42,489 nucleotides of DNA from assembly GCA_027943245.1 (NCBI GenBank), contig JANDJZ010000411.1, positions 1-42,489 of the forward strand, in the 5' to 3' direction. This document shows, piece after piece, positions 31,185 through 41,427 of the stretch (its first letter is position 1; every line of letters starts with the position of its first letter). Made by a program: the position numbers and the translations under genes. The DNA comes from Acanthamoeba sp. SK_2022b (lineage: Eukaryota; Discosea; Longamoebia; Acanthamoebidae). The notes beneath the pieces were generated by a model that saw nothing but the letters and a program-made list of their open reading frames with translations, ran no database searches and was not told the origin of the DNA.

Positions 31185-31486
31185 CGCGAGCAGCTTCAGA
31201 CGGAGTGCGGGAGAGCACCAAAACAAAAAGCTTCCCTTTGTTTAGTGCTCTGATTGGGCCCGCCCCTAATAAAGAAGTCTCCTGTGCCTTTTCTCCTTGT
31301 CCACACAATACACCCGTACACGGAGAACACAACACCCCCTTGTGGTTTGAGCTCAACCTGCCAAGCAAACCAAGCAACGCCCACAGACCCCAACTACAAA
31401 ACTGTTGTGTGTTTTATTTACCACAAATATGTGCACACGTGATCCTCCTCGCCAGAGGGAGTTTAAAGAAAAACGGAGTGACGTTT
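31185..31486. other. Intergenic region between aconitase 3' end and phosphoesterase 5' end
   Basis: 302 bases. On the minus strand it contains a CCAAT pentamer (31253-31257) and a CTTTATTAG stretch close by, which may be the phosphoesterase promoter. No ORF is supported. Confidence 0.5.
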
Positions 31487-34400
31487 TTACTGAGCAGTGC
31501 CGAGGACCTGCCTGATGACTGTGGGGAGCACGCCACCATGCTGAAGAGGGAGGAGGAGAAAGGCAGATCAGTCGCGCAGTCGACAGAGATAGCGAAGGAG
31601 AGGGGAAAAAACGTTGTGTAAAAAATGTACTCCCCCTTTCATCACGAGTCGAGAATGGACTTCTCGCTAGCGACGCTCGGGGGAGTGTCAATCTGTGCAC
31701 AAGCGGGCGATTCCAATCACACGGGATCGACGAAGGGAAAAAGAAACGCTCGTGCGGCGACACAGAAAGCACGAGGACTCCACGACGCCTTGTTGGGGGG
31801 GAGTAGGGTACCTTGAAGTAGTTGACCTCGGTCTCGGTGTCGATCCTGAGGACGGCCTTGAACTCGCTGACGGCACCGCCGTTGACCTTGACAGTGACGG
31901 TGGAGCGGGGAGCGGCGCCGGTGATGTCGATGGAGAAGGTCTCCTTGCCGGTGAGGCCCAGCTTGTCGGCGTCCTCGCCGGCGACGAACTCGAGCGGGAT
32001 GATGCCCATGAGCACCAGGTTGGACCTGTGGATCCGCTCGAACGACTTGGCAATGACGAACTTCACGTTCTGCATCCAGACGCCCTTGGCGGCCCAATCA
32101 CGCGAGCTGCCTGTAGTCGCGAAACGAAGGGGGATAGAGTTAGACGATCATGGCGACTAAGGCAGCAGCCTCAAGCAGACAAAGAAAATGAAAACTGCAG
32201 TGGCTCAGAAATCTCATGTTTGTGGACTTCATGTTGTTTTGGGATCAGAGGTCCAGACATATTCGTCATCCTCGCCACCAGCCTAAACCAAGAGGGGTGA
32301 GGGGAGGGAAGCGTGGACGCACCAGAACCGTACTGCTCGCCAGCGAGGACAGTGAGGGGAGTGCCGGCGTTGATGTAGCGCTCGGCGGCATCCCAGATGT
32401 CGAGGACCTCACCGGTCGGGTGGTGAACGGTCTGCGGGCCGACCTTGCCGCCGAGGAGCTTGTTGGTCAGGCGGATGTTGGCGAAGGTGCCGCGGGCCAT
32501 GACTTGGTCGTTGCCGCGACGGGCGCCGTAGGAGTTGAAGTCCTTCCTGTCGACGCCACGCTCCATGAGGTAGCGGGCAGCGGGCGAGCGGACAGAGATG
32601 TTGCCGGCGGGCGAGATGTGGTCGGTGGTGATGAAGTCGCCGGCGAGGAGGAGGACGTGGGCGTCGTCGATCTTGTTCTGAGGCTTGGGGTGGAGCTCCA
32701 TGCTCGAGAAGAAGGGCGGGTTGTGGATGTAGGTCGAGTTCTCGTCCCACGGGTAGAGCTTGTCGGTGGGGGCCTTGAGGCTGTTCCACTGGGGCGTGCC
32801 GCGAGTGACGGTGCCGTAGACCTCCTTGAACATCTCCGACAGCACGCTGGTCTTGATGGTCTCGGTGATCTCCTCGTGAGTGGGCCAAATGTCCCTGTTT
32901 GAAACAGACGAAGATCAACGTAAGTTGAATGCCTTCACGAACAAGCTGCGTTGAGAGCGCGGGTTGTGTTTGTTGTGTGAAAGTGTTGCCAGGGCATGAA
33001 ACAGAACGCCTTGTGGGGATTCAAGTATTCTGGGATTAATCTGGCTCTTTGCTATTGTCCCTCTACCTTGTTTAAATAATTTGAACCAGACCATAGAAAG
33101 AGACCTTTCTATCTGGCTCAAGTTTATGGGACGTGATGTGGGGTGGGGTGTCGTGTGCGTGCGTGCGCGCGAGGTGGGAAAGGGGACATACTTGAGGAAG
33201 ACCTGCTCGCCCTTATCGTTGGTGCCGATGGGCTCCTTGTCGAGGTCGACGAGGGTAGAACCAGCGATGGCGTAGGAGACGACGAGCGGGGGCGACGCCA
33301 GGTAGTTGGCGCGCACCAGAGGGTGGATACGGCCCTCGAAGTTCCTGTTGCCAGAGAGCACGCCGGACGCGACCAGGTCGCCTTCCTGCGGCGCAAGTGA
33401 TACGAGGTAACTGGGTAAGTCGCAAGGGACCAACAAGTAGAGGAGTAGAGCTAGAAATTAGGTGTCAGGACTTATTAATTATATTCATGGCCATGGCCTA
33501 TCATCAACACGGACCAATAAGTAGAATTCATCATCTGTGCTTGGAAGGAGAGTGGGAGAGAAAGAGGTGAGGAACTTGTCTACGGTACCTCGATGGCGGC
33601 AGAGACGGAGGCCGGCAGAGGGCCAGAGTTACCGATGCACGTAGTGCAACCGTAGCCGACAACACTGTTAAAGAAAGGAGGATTAGCGACGATCCAGAGG
33701 CGCCAAAGATACAAACAAAAAGTCTAACGGGGGGGCATCATTTCAGGTCTCTATGGTCTGCATGGAAATAAGATTCATAACCGCAAGAGAATGTAATCAT
33801 CGCGACGGGCAAAAGACGCGAGAGCAAGGGAAGGACGTACTTGAAGCCGAGCTGCTCGAGGAAGGGAAGGAGGCCGCTCTTCTTGAGGTACTCGGTGACG
33901 ACGCCAGAGCCGGGGGCGAGCGAGGTCTTGATGTACGAGGGAACCTTGAGGCCCTTCTTGACGGCATTGCGAGCCACGAGGCCGGCAGCGATCATGACGG
34001 ACGGGTTGGAGGTGTTGGTGCACGAGGTAATGGCAGCAATCACCACGCTGCCGTGGGTGAGGGTGCCCTGCTTCTTCTCGCCGTTCTCCTCGTATTCGAA
34101 GGAGACCTTCTTGTTGACCTGCTCGGCGGTGAGCCCAAAGCCTGTGTCATTGGGGGGGGGGGGGAGAGCGCATCAGTAAGAGGCGAGACAACTCGAACAT
34201 TTAAGAGATAATCTAAAGTTACGCATGTGTCAGGACTTATTAATTATATTCATGGCCATAGCCTATCATCAACACGGACCAATAAGTAGAAATCATCATC
34301 TGCACGCAGAACGGATACACGCGTGGGAGGCAAGGCGTACCCTTGTGGCCGACGGGGTTGGTGAGACAGGCGGCAAAGTCGGTCTTCATGTTGGAGAGGG

Positions 34401-37367
34401 CGACGTAGTCGTGGGGGCGCTTGGGACCCGACAGGCACGGGATAATGGTCGACAGGTCGAGCTCGAGCACATCGGTGAAGACGGGGTCCTGCGAGGCGTT
34501 GGTGTAGTCGCGGAACAGGCCCTGGGCCTTGAGGTAGGCCTCGATGTAGGCGATCTGCTCATCCGAACGGCCAGTAAGACGCAGGTAGTCGAGAGTCTTG
34601 TTGTCGACGGGGAAGTAGCAGATCGTGGCGCCCATCTCAGGAGACATGTTGGAGATAGTGGCCCTGTGTAGAGATGAAAGTGAGTAGAGGTCGGAGAGAG
34701 AGAGAAGAGTGAAATTGTAAAGGTGTAGTTGTCAGATTTAACGAAAGGGCAACCATGAAGCCCCGCCGCTGGTAAGGCAACCATTGTGTCTCTTTAGCAT
34801 CCATGTTTAAATCAGTGAAAATCTGCCGCTCCGCTTCTCTATTCAACGCTCCGAAGAGCGGAACCAAGCGCGGAGTCGACTACTTCACCAAATTGACGTG
34901 AATGCGGTCGGATAGAGTGGAAGAGATAGAAATAAATAATAAAACGAAGCGCGTTTGTACCTGTCGGCGATCGAGAGCTGCTCGACGGCGGGGCCGAAGA
35001 ACTCGACGAACTTCTCGACGACACCCTTGGCTGCAGGAAACAAGAAAATGGAGATGAGAGAATGTCCCGAAGGCGAGTGACACTCGCCACAGTCAACCAC
35101 AACGTGTGACAAACTGAAGATAATCGGTTATTGTCTCGCACTAGTTTCTCTTCAGCGCACACCATTTTGTGACAAGCACTGCTGCTTTTAGTGCTTGAAT
35201 TGCGTGGGGTGCGGAGGAACGAACCTCGGAGGGCCTTGGTGATGGCCAGCACGAGATCGGTGGCGGTAGCGTGCGAGGGGAAGGTGCCGGTGAGCTTGTA
35301 GCCGATGACCTCGGGCAGAACCATCGAGATGGGCTGATCGAGCATCACGCCCTCGGCTTCGATACCGCCAACACCCCAACCGACAACGCCGAGACCTGTG
35401 GCGAGAAGCGGGCGATGTGAGAACGGTGAAGTAGGGAGCGGACAGAGAGAGTAAACCAAAAGGCGGAGATCATTTCAGGTCTCTATGGTCTGCATGGAAA
35501 TAAGATTCATAACCGCAAGAGAATGTAATCATAGAGACTAGGACAGAGAGCAAGGGGGAGAACGCTCCGTACCGTTGATCATGGGCGTGTGAGAGTCAGT
35601 GCCGACGACAGAGTCGGGGTAGAGAACGCCAGCCTCATCCTTGAAGACGCAGCGACCGAGGTACTCCAAGTTGACCTGAAAAAAGTCGAAGGTGAGAAAA
35701 CCAAAAGGAGGTTTCTTGGAGAGGGAGAAGGATAAAAACTGAGTTGTGAAATGTAGTTCACGTCTACCGCCACCCTCCGGTAGAGCCGGAGGTATGGGAG
35801 GTGGTAGACAGAGAACGGCTAGCACAAAGGGAGTGAGAAAACCCCACTCCCCGGAAGCGCTGCCAAAATCATTTTTCCACAAATGTAACAAGCGAATGGA
35901 ACAATAATACCCAAACACTCTGACTATTGTGGGTGTAGCGAGACACACACGAACACATAGGAGAGCGGGATGGAAGGCGGCAGTACCTGGTGGACGATAC
36001 CGGCGCCGGGAGGCACGATAGTGAGACCCTTGAAGGCGTTGGCGCCCCACTTGAGGAAGGTAAAGCGCTCGGCGTTACGCTGCATCTCAAGCTCCAAGTT
36101 CTTGTCGAGGGCATCGTTGCGGCCATACTCATCGACCTTGATATAGATGAAAGAGACATGTCAGTGCACCCGTGACACAGCGCGAAAACGTTCAACGAAA
36201 TTGGAGATCAGCAATGATTTTGACTATTGGGTTATGTTCATGGCTTTTACCAATCATTAACACGGAGAAAAGACATCATTTCAACTGAAAGTGCGCCGAT
36301 AGAATGAAGGTGAGGATCGAACCTGGACTGAGTGATCAATGACAAGATCGACAGGCACGAGCGGGTTGATCTTATCGGGGTCACCGCCAAGACGCTTGCA
36401 GGTGTCCCTCATGGCAGCCAGATCAACCACGGCAGGCACACCGGTGAAATCCTGTAAATCATAAACTGAGGTGAGACGAAAATCGGAACATCAAGATGTG
36501 CTTTTCGGAGTTAAGTTTCAGTAAGGTGTTTTCCTCTCATCCACTACGGACTGATTAGATCCGTAGTGTAAGAAGGTGTCCTAAGAAATACCAAAGTCAT
36601 CACGGTCACAATAAAACGAAATCACACCAATATTATCTGCGCACCTGAAGGATCACACGGGAGGGCTTGAACAGCACCTCAGACTGCTTAGAGTAGGTGT
36701 TTTCTGTGGGAAGGATCGGCGGTCAGGTGACCCGAGAATGGCAACCGTACAAGCAGCGGAAGAGGTACCCCAGTCGAGAATGGTCTCAACATCCTTTTGG
36801 GACACACCGTTCTTGCCGCAGTTCCTGATGGCAGACTCGAGCAGGACGCGCACCGAGAAGGGCAGCTTGGCTATTGTGCGAACGAGCAAACAGAGCGGTC
36901 AATTGATGATGACCGACAAAGCGGGGCAACACTGACAGCTCAGCACAACAAAGGGGTTGGGAACTTGGCTCTACAGCAAGCATCATGACCCGGAAACCAA
37001 TCAGGAAAAGAATGGTCCGGAACAGATGACTGACAATTTCAAGTCGAGGTAGTGATCGTTTACGCTACCGGTGGAGAATCATCGCCTGGCCAGTGCAGAT
37101 GCGGGCCAAATTCGCGGAATAACGGCGTATTATCTAGAATTTAACACTCAACTGAAAGGAAGACGCTAACACGATAAGCTTGGCTTCCTCAATCCAACGC
37201 AAACAAAACGGCACCGCACTGGACACTGAAAATCAACGAATTCCAAGCTCTTTACCTCACGTACCCAAACGCTGATCGTTCAGGTCGGGCAGGGAATAAT
37301 ACTGGTAGCTGTTGCCGCCCACCTGGAGGTCCTTCTTCAGGTTGGCGTAAGGATTGGCAGTCTGCAT
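31487..37367 (-). CDS. ACO1: Aconitate hydratase, cytosolic/IRP1 class, 901 aa
   Basis: Fifteen exons: 37367-37265, 36870-36769, 36703-36645, 36451-36323, 36136-35987, 35675-35573, 35395-35225, 35030-34961, 34663-34341, 34141-33841, 33664-33589, 33385-33192, 32894-32323, 32110-31812 and 31540-31487. They total 2706 bases, the expected length for this class. The enzyme interconverts citrate and isocitrate using a [4Fe-4S] cluster. Cluster ligands are C444 ([14 protein letters not shown]), C510 and C513 ([14 protein letters not shown]); the 66-residue spacing equals that of human IRP1 (437/503/506). Other motifs are [51 protein letters not shown] and [15 protein letters not shown]. No clear mitochondrial presequence follows the chosen Met, although the frame stays open upstream to 37601. 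RNA-binding (IRP) activity cannot be inferred. Introns contain shared repeats. Confidence 0.93.
33081..33121. repeat. Hairpin in aconitase intron 12
   Basis: TTGAaCCAG pairs with CTGGcTCAA and ATAGAAAG pairs with CTTTCTAT around an AGAC loop, with a small ACC bulge. Part of it (CAGACCATAG and AGACCT) resembles repeat family B read in the opposite orientation. Confidence 0.7.
33462..33537 (-). repeat. Aconitase intron repeat A, copy 1 (intron 11)
   Basis: 76-bp unit inside intron 33386-33588. It matches 34227-34302 at all but two positions. The surrounding intron sequences are unrelated. Confidence 0.95.
33737..33800 (-). repeat. Aconitase intron repeat B, copy 1 (intron 10)
   Basis: 64-bp unit inside intron 33665-33840, identical to 35469-35532 in intron 6. 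Flanking intron sequence differs. Confidence 0.95.
34227..34302 (-). repeat. Aconitase intron repeat A, copy 2 (intron 9)
   Basis: 76-bp unit inside intron 34142-34340, 74 of 76 positions equal to copy 1 in intron 11. Confidence 0.95.
35469..35532 (-). repeat. Aconitase intron repeat B, copy 2 (intron 6)
   Basis: 64-bp unit inside intron 35396-35572, identical to the copy in intron 10. Confidence 0.95.
36221..36280 (-). repeat. Diverged relative of repeat A in aconitase intron 4
   Basis: Within intron 36137-36322. It shares blocks TTCATGGC, CCAATCATTAACACGG (compare CTATCATCAACACGG in A) and the trailing CATCAT with repeat A in the same order and orientation, with substitutions and a small gap. 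Confidence 0.65.
36542..36568. repeat. Perfect 9-bp stem hairpin in aconitase intron 3
   Basis: CACTACGGA and TCCGTAGTG are exact reverse complements separated by nine bases, inside intron 36452-36644. Confidence 0.8.
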
Positions 37368-37443
37368 GTGTGAAGTGCGAGAGGTGGAGAGATGTGGGCT
37401 GGTGGCAGAAAGAACGGGCAACTTGTGGTGGTACTGCTTTTCC

Positions 37444-37453
37444 CTATTTATTC
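37444..37453 (-). promoter_or_regulatory. Possible TATA-like element of the aconitase gene
   Basis: AATAAATAGG on the minus strand, about 80 bases upstream of the chosen aconitase ATG. This is AT-rich in a GC-rich context, and the position is reasonable; it is only suggestive. Confidence 0.3.
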
Positions 37454-37659
37454 CCTTCTTGGAGAACCCCGCAAAAAACACCGTGCCGTCGCAGGTTTTT
37501 TCCGACTTTCGAATCGCGATTAGCCGCGGATTGGCTGTCCCTGTGTGTCGACGCCTGTTGGGCGGTTGGGCCGGCGGTCCTGCCTCCAGAGGGCTCATCA
37601 TCGAGTGGGTTGATTAACTATTCAATTTGATTTTTTTTTTTTTAATTTTACTGATCACA

Positions 37660-37965
37660 TCAGTTAGCGGGGGCAGTAGAGCTGAGGGGAGAGGTGGTCG
37701 AAGAGATCATAAGCGGCTCTGCCGGTCGGTAATCGCATCGAATCGCGCTGCCCACAGCAAGGAAGAATCCAAAGGCGCCACCACTCTGCAGGATGGTGTT
37801 GCCCACCGTCCGCACCAGCTGCCTTCCACGCAGCTTGGCCGAGAGTCCACCGATGGTGCCCACGATGAGGCCAAAAGTGCCACCGATGGTGCAACCCAGC
37901 ATCAGACCGTTTCCAATTTGCGCCAAGCATGACGGGCCGCCGCCTTGAGGTCCTCGATAAGCCAT
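37660..37965 (-). CDS. ROMO1: ROMO1/Mgr2-family mitochondrial inner-membrane protein (101 aa)
   Basis: Intronless. Starts at ATG 37965 (MAYRGPQGGGPSCLAQIGNG) and continues LMLGCTIGGTFGLIVGTIGG, RGRQLVRTVGNTILQSGGAF, GFFLAVGSAIRC. This is the complete ROMO1/Mgr2 pattern: two hydrophobic glycine-zipper helices joined by a basic turn (LRGRQL), the QSGG-FG-F signature and the terminal IRC. Family members sit in the mitochondrial inner membrane; yeast Mgr2 couples to the TIM23 translocase and human ROMO1 affects reactive oxygen and cristae. A 24-residue Ser/Thr/Pro tail after IRC is extra compared with animal ROMO1. Upstream in-frame codons to 38097 were not used because the family starts near the chosen Met. 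Confidence 0.9.
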   Translation of the reverse strand: MAYRGPQGGGPSCLAQIGNGLMLGCTIGGTFGLIVGTIGGLSAKLRGRQLVRTVGNTILQSGGAFGFFLAVGSAIRCDYRPAEPLMISSTTSPLSSTAPAN

Positions 37966-38102
37966 GTTTTGAGCGAGTGATGTCTTTCCGAACGCTGAGA
38001 TGTGTCGGTCGTTTGATTGTGGTTTTTGTGGGCTGGCCTCCCGGCTTTTCTTCGAAGAAGGACAAGAGAAATATGATTTCTTGCCGATTTCCAGCAAACA
38101 AC
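37966..38102. promoter_or_regulatory. Short bidirectional promoter region of ROMO1-like and transacylase genes
   Basis: The start codons of two divergent mitochondrial genes are 137 bases apart, so promoters and 5' leaders of both must lie here or within the coding edges. No TATA box is seen. Confidence 0.5.
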
Positions 38103-40273
38103 ATGCGTCGGGTGAGATTAAGCGGCGCTAGAGGCGTGTGCCGGCCGACACGCATCTCGTACGGCCGATGCTTGCTCTCTACTTACGATCAGCCTTTCAT
38201 TCGCGTGAGCCGCCACACCAAAGATGATGCAGAGCTGCAGAGCAGGTAATACTTTTTATAATATAATATCATTAAAAGTTATTTTATATTATATTAACAC
38301 TAATGAAAAGTTCCTGTTGGGTGAAGCACTAACCTTGTCAACCTCTTTCTCGGCCGAGAGCGTAGGGACAGAGAAAAGAAGCAGAGAGTGAAGCGGGCCG
38401 TTATGTTCCCCGGACAGGGCACCCAGCACGTAGGAATGGGTGCCGATCTGGCCAAGGAGTTCCCCGAGGTTTGCCACTGTCCGCCTTTCCATCCGCTAGC
38501 GTATGTTGATCGTCCACACCGCTTTTGCAGGCGCGACGCGTGTTCGAGGAAGTTGACGAAGCCTTGGGGTTCCGTCTCTCTCACATCATGTGGGACGGCG
38601 CGCCAGTACCCCTCCCTCATTATCTCTCCCCCGCCCCAGTTCGCAATCCTAACACGACAGACGCTGATCTCCATCTGCGCCGACTCCACTCCAGCAAGAA
38701 CTGACCATGACCGAGCACGCTCAACCGGCAATCCTCGCGCATTCACTCGCAGTCTTCCGAGTGTTACAGGTGTGCGTGTGCGTGTGCGTGTGCGTGTGCG
38801 TGTGCGTGTGCGTGTGCGTGTTGGATGCACTGACACGCGCTTCCAGAAAGAGGTGGGTCTGTCTGCTCCCCGTGGCTATGCCTGCATGCTGGGCTACTCG
38901 TTGGGCGAATGGTCAGCCATCTGCGCCTCCGGCGCGTTGCCGCTATGGGACACCGCCCGCCTTGTGGTACACATCCCTCCTCCTCTCCGTTGATGGCCGT
39001 AGCGGTTACCCAACCCAACTATGTCTTACCCGTTGTTGCAGTACTACCGAGGCAAGGTCATGCAGGAGGCCGTCCCGCTCGGCGAGGGTTCCATGGTCGC
39101 CCTGATGCCGATCGACGTGCCGACCGCTCAGTCTATAGCGCGCCAGTACGCCCCCCCCCATCAAGTGCGTGCGCTAGGGTCATTCCCTGCATCACCTCCC
39201 TCACCGAACCTGTGGCCGCAGAGTGTCGGGAGAGACGGACGGGCTGACGTGCCAAGTGGCCAACATCAATTCGCCCAAACAAGTGCGTGGGCTGTTGTTC
39301 CATCGCCCGTTGTGGCCTCGCAACGATCTGACAGGCGTGCGTGATCCGTGCGTGGAAGGTTGTGCTCAGCGGGGCCTCGGCGGCGATCGACAAGGCCATC
39401 GAGATCGCCAAGCGAGAGCACAAGCGAGTCAAGCTCGTGCAGAAGGTGCGTGCCTGCTAACCCCGCCCCTCTCGTCGCTCAATCGTGAGCTCGTGTCAGC
39501 GACTAGAACGTGCACATAAACAGAGCTCCGCTGACTCGTCGCACTTCCTCTCGCCTCGGGGCGATTCATAACCTACTGTAGCTGAACGTCAGCGCGCCAT
39601 TTCACTGCGAGATGATGCGCCCCGCAGCTCAGAAGCTGCAGGAGTACATGAGCGATCCTGCCAACAAGGTGATGCCCGATCCTCTCTCTCTCTCTCACAC
39701 ACACACCCGTTCGCCTTGCTCGCTTCTGGATCACGCGTGACCATCCCGCCGTGTACTTGGGCGCGCAGATCAAGTTCGCCAACCCGTCGGTGCCGATCGT
39801 GTCCAACGTCACAGCGCAGCCCGTCACCCGGGCAGGGGAGCTGTTGGATCTCGAGGTAAAGCAGGTGACCGATGCCGTCCAGTGGCTCGATTCCATTCGC
39901 CTGCTCGCCTACCCGTCGACCGCCGCCGCCACTTCCGAAGGTATTGTGTGCGCCGCGCGGGGTCCCCATGGGGTGTCGTCTAACCATTCGCATAAGACCT
40001 GTTGCGGCCGTCCTCCTCCAAGTCGGCCTGGAAGGAGGTGGAGGAAGAGGAGAAGCTGTGGCAGTGGAAGGGGTTCGACGACTTCCTCGAGTTGGGTCCA
40101 GGCAAAACGCTCAGCGGCTTCGTGCGGCAGATAGGAACCGAGCTGCAGGCCACGTACTGACCCCCTCCCCTCATAAAGCAAGGTCGCCACCGCACTTACG
40201 CTTCCTGAATGCGTTCAGGAATGCGGGCACCGCCCAAGAGGTGATCAACTACTGCAAAAGCTACCGCGAATAA
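38103..40273 (+). CDS. MCAT: Malonyl-CoA:ACP transacylase (FabD/MCAT), probably mitochondrial, 405 aa
   Basis: Twelve exons: 38103-38245, 38387-38468, 38531-38605, 38695-38769, 38847-38966, 39042-39145, 39222-39282, 39359-39445, 39582-39668, 39769-39940, 39997-40153 and 40219-40273 (1218 bases, phases consistent; the exon 2 acceptor is the least certain). The enzyme moves malonyl from CoA to acyl carrier protein in type II fatty acid synthesis. Motifs are VMFPGQGTQHVGMG, the nucleophile GYSLGEWSA (about S143; bacteria usually have GHSLGEY), QVANINSPKQVVLSG, the catalytic His in VSAPFHCEM (about H257), PIVSNVTAQPV and FLELGPGKTLSGFV. The first 45 residues are Arg-rich without acids (MRRVRLSGARGVCRPTRI), fitting a mitochondrial presequence. 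The last exon restores the family C-terminus (NAGTAQEVINY). Confidence 0.92.
38770..38820. repeat. (GTGTGC)n tandem repeat in a transacylase intron
   Basis: About eight and a half copies of the hexamer begin exactly at the splice donor of the intron 38770-38846 and fill most of it. Confidence 0.95.
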
Positions 40274-40365
40274 AAGGGAATAATATTATGAAAATTTCTA
40301 ATGCAAATCTTGAGCTTTAAATGAAGTAAAATTGTCAGGGCAAGTGCAAGAGCTTGACCGCATGT

Positions 40366-41063
40366 CTACACCTTTGGCAATGGCTGGGACTGCTGGATCG
40401 GATAATGTTGATAAACAAGACCCTGCGGCTGTTGCTGCTGGACGTGCGTGTTGTGGTGATGGTGCACCGGAGCAGCCACAATCTTGCTGTAGGAGTGACG
40501 GGCTCTGCGTCGTCGGGCAACTCGCACGCAGATGCCCACGCCAGCACCACATCCGCCGACGACGACAACCACGACCCCCACGATGACCAAGATCGCGCCA
40601 GTGCTCAACGCTGCGGGCAAGCTCGATGTCAGTTTTGGGAAAGGAGGGAAGGTAAGATGGCTACGTACAGCAGCTTGAGGAGACGCAAAGAGCCCCACCA
40701 AAGGAGCAGGAGCAATCGTACTGACATCCCAAGTGAGGTGTAAGATTGAATGGGCGCTGTTCAAACCGTCAGAGGAGACTAGCGTACGTTGCAAACAAAG
40801 TTGTCCGAACGGCCCACTACGCACTCGCAGTAGTCCTTGCTGTTGATGTCAGGGTATTTGTAGGGGCAGTCGGAGTTGTCGTTTGCTCTGATGGTCATGG
40901 CGTCCTTGGCGCCTGCGTCGACTGATGTCACGGCCGGGCCGAGGAAAGTAGCGCCGGATTCTTGCCTCCGTGCCATTGACCCAGTATTGGCGCCATTGTG
41001 GTCACCAGTGAGCGGGGAAAGAAGCAGTGAGAGAGCGATGAACACTGACGCCAAGCCTTGCAT
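40366..41063 (-). CDS. Single-pass membrane protein with signal peptide and His/Gln-rich tail
   Basis: Exon 1 (41063-40788) encodes a signal peptide (MQGLASVFIALSLLLSPLTG) and a small extracellular segment with three close cysteines (NSDCPYKYPDINSKDYCECV). A downstream exon ending at 40366 encodes one clear transmembrane helix (LSTGAILVIVGVVVVVVGGC), a basic stop-transfer run (RVARRRRARHS) and a cytoplasmic tail rich in His and Gln (VHHHHNTHVQQQQPQG). Type I orientation follows from this order. The splice join is not resolved: the best donor (GTACGC at 40787) is phase 0, while the visible acceptors near 40620-40640 give other phases, so an intermediate exon may exist. No family is recognised. 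It converges with the transacylase gene, 92 bases apart. Confidence 0.62.
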
Positions 41064-41427
41064 GTTGAGATTCGCGATAGAGGGCAGGGGCTGGCACAGC
41101 CAACCTTTTTACGCAGCTTCCGGTCTGGAAACGCCAATGAAGGTGGCGGGGCATTCAGGGAAGCGTGCACGGAACCAAAAAGCGAAATATCCACTTTCCA
41201 TTCTAAGATTGGTCAATGCCCTTTCCATTACAGTTGCATCCTTTTATTGCCCCATTGATAAGTTGGGGCACATACATGGTACTTGGTTGGTGATGTTGTA
41301 TTGAAGTGAGTTGTTATGGGGCGGCAGCCCACACAACAAAAAAGAGCAAACTAAATACAGTCATTTAAACGTTAAACTACAGGCACCCCAATTGGCTGGT
41401 TGCGTGTTTGCTGGGCTCAGTCCGCCG
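41064..41427. other. Intergenic region
   Basis: 364 bases between the membrane-protein 5' end and the 3' end of the arginine/serine-rich gene. A TAAAAAGG stretch on the minus strand near 41105 could serve as a TATA-like element for the membrane-protein gene. Nothing else is seen. Confidence 0.45.

Noticed and set aside
31353..32075. 240-codon minus-strand frame extending the aconitase exon at 32110-31812
   Set aside because: It reads through the donor at 31811 into intron 14; the true last exon at 31540-31487 restores the family C-terminus [14 protein letters not shown].
40158..40160. TGA as the end of the malonyl transacylase gene
   Set aside because: A GT donor at 40154 skips it, and the exon at 40219-40273 supplies the expected C-terminal NAGT-containing tail.
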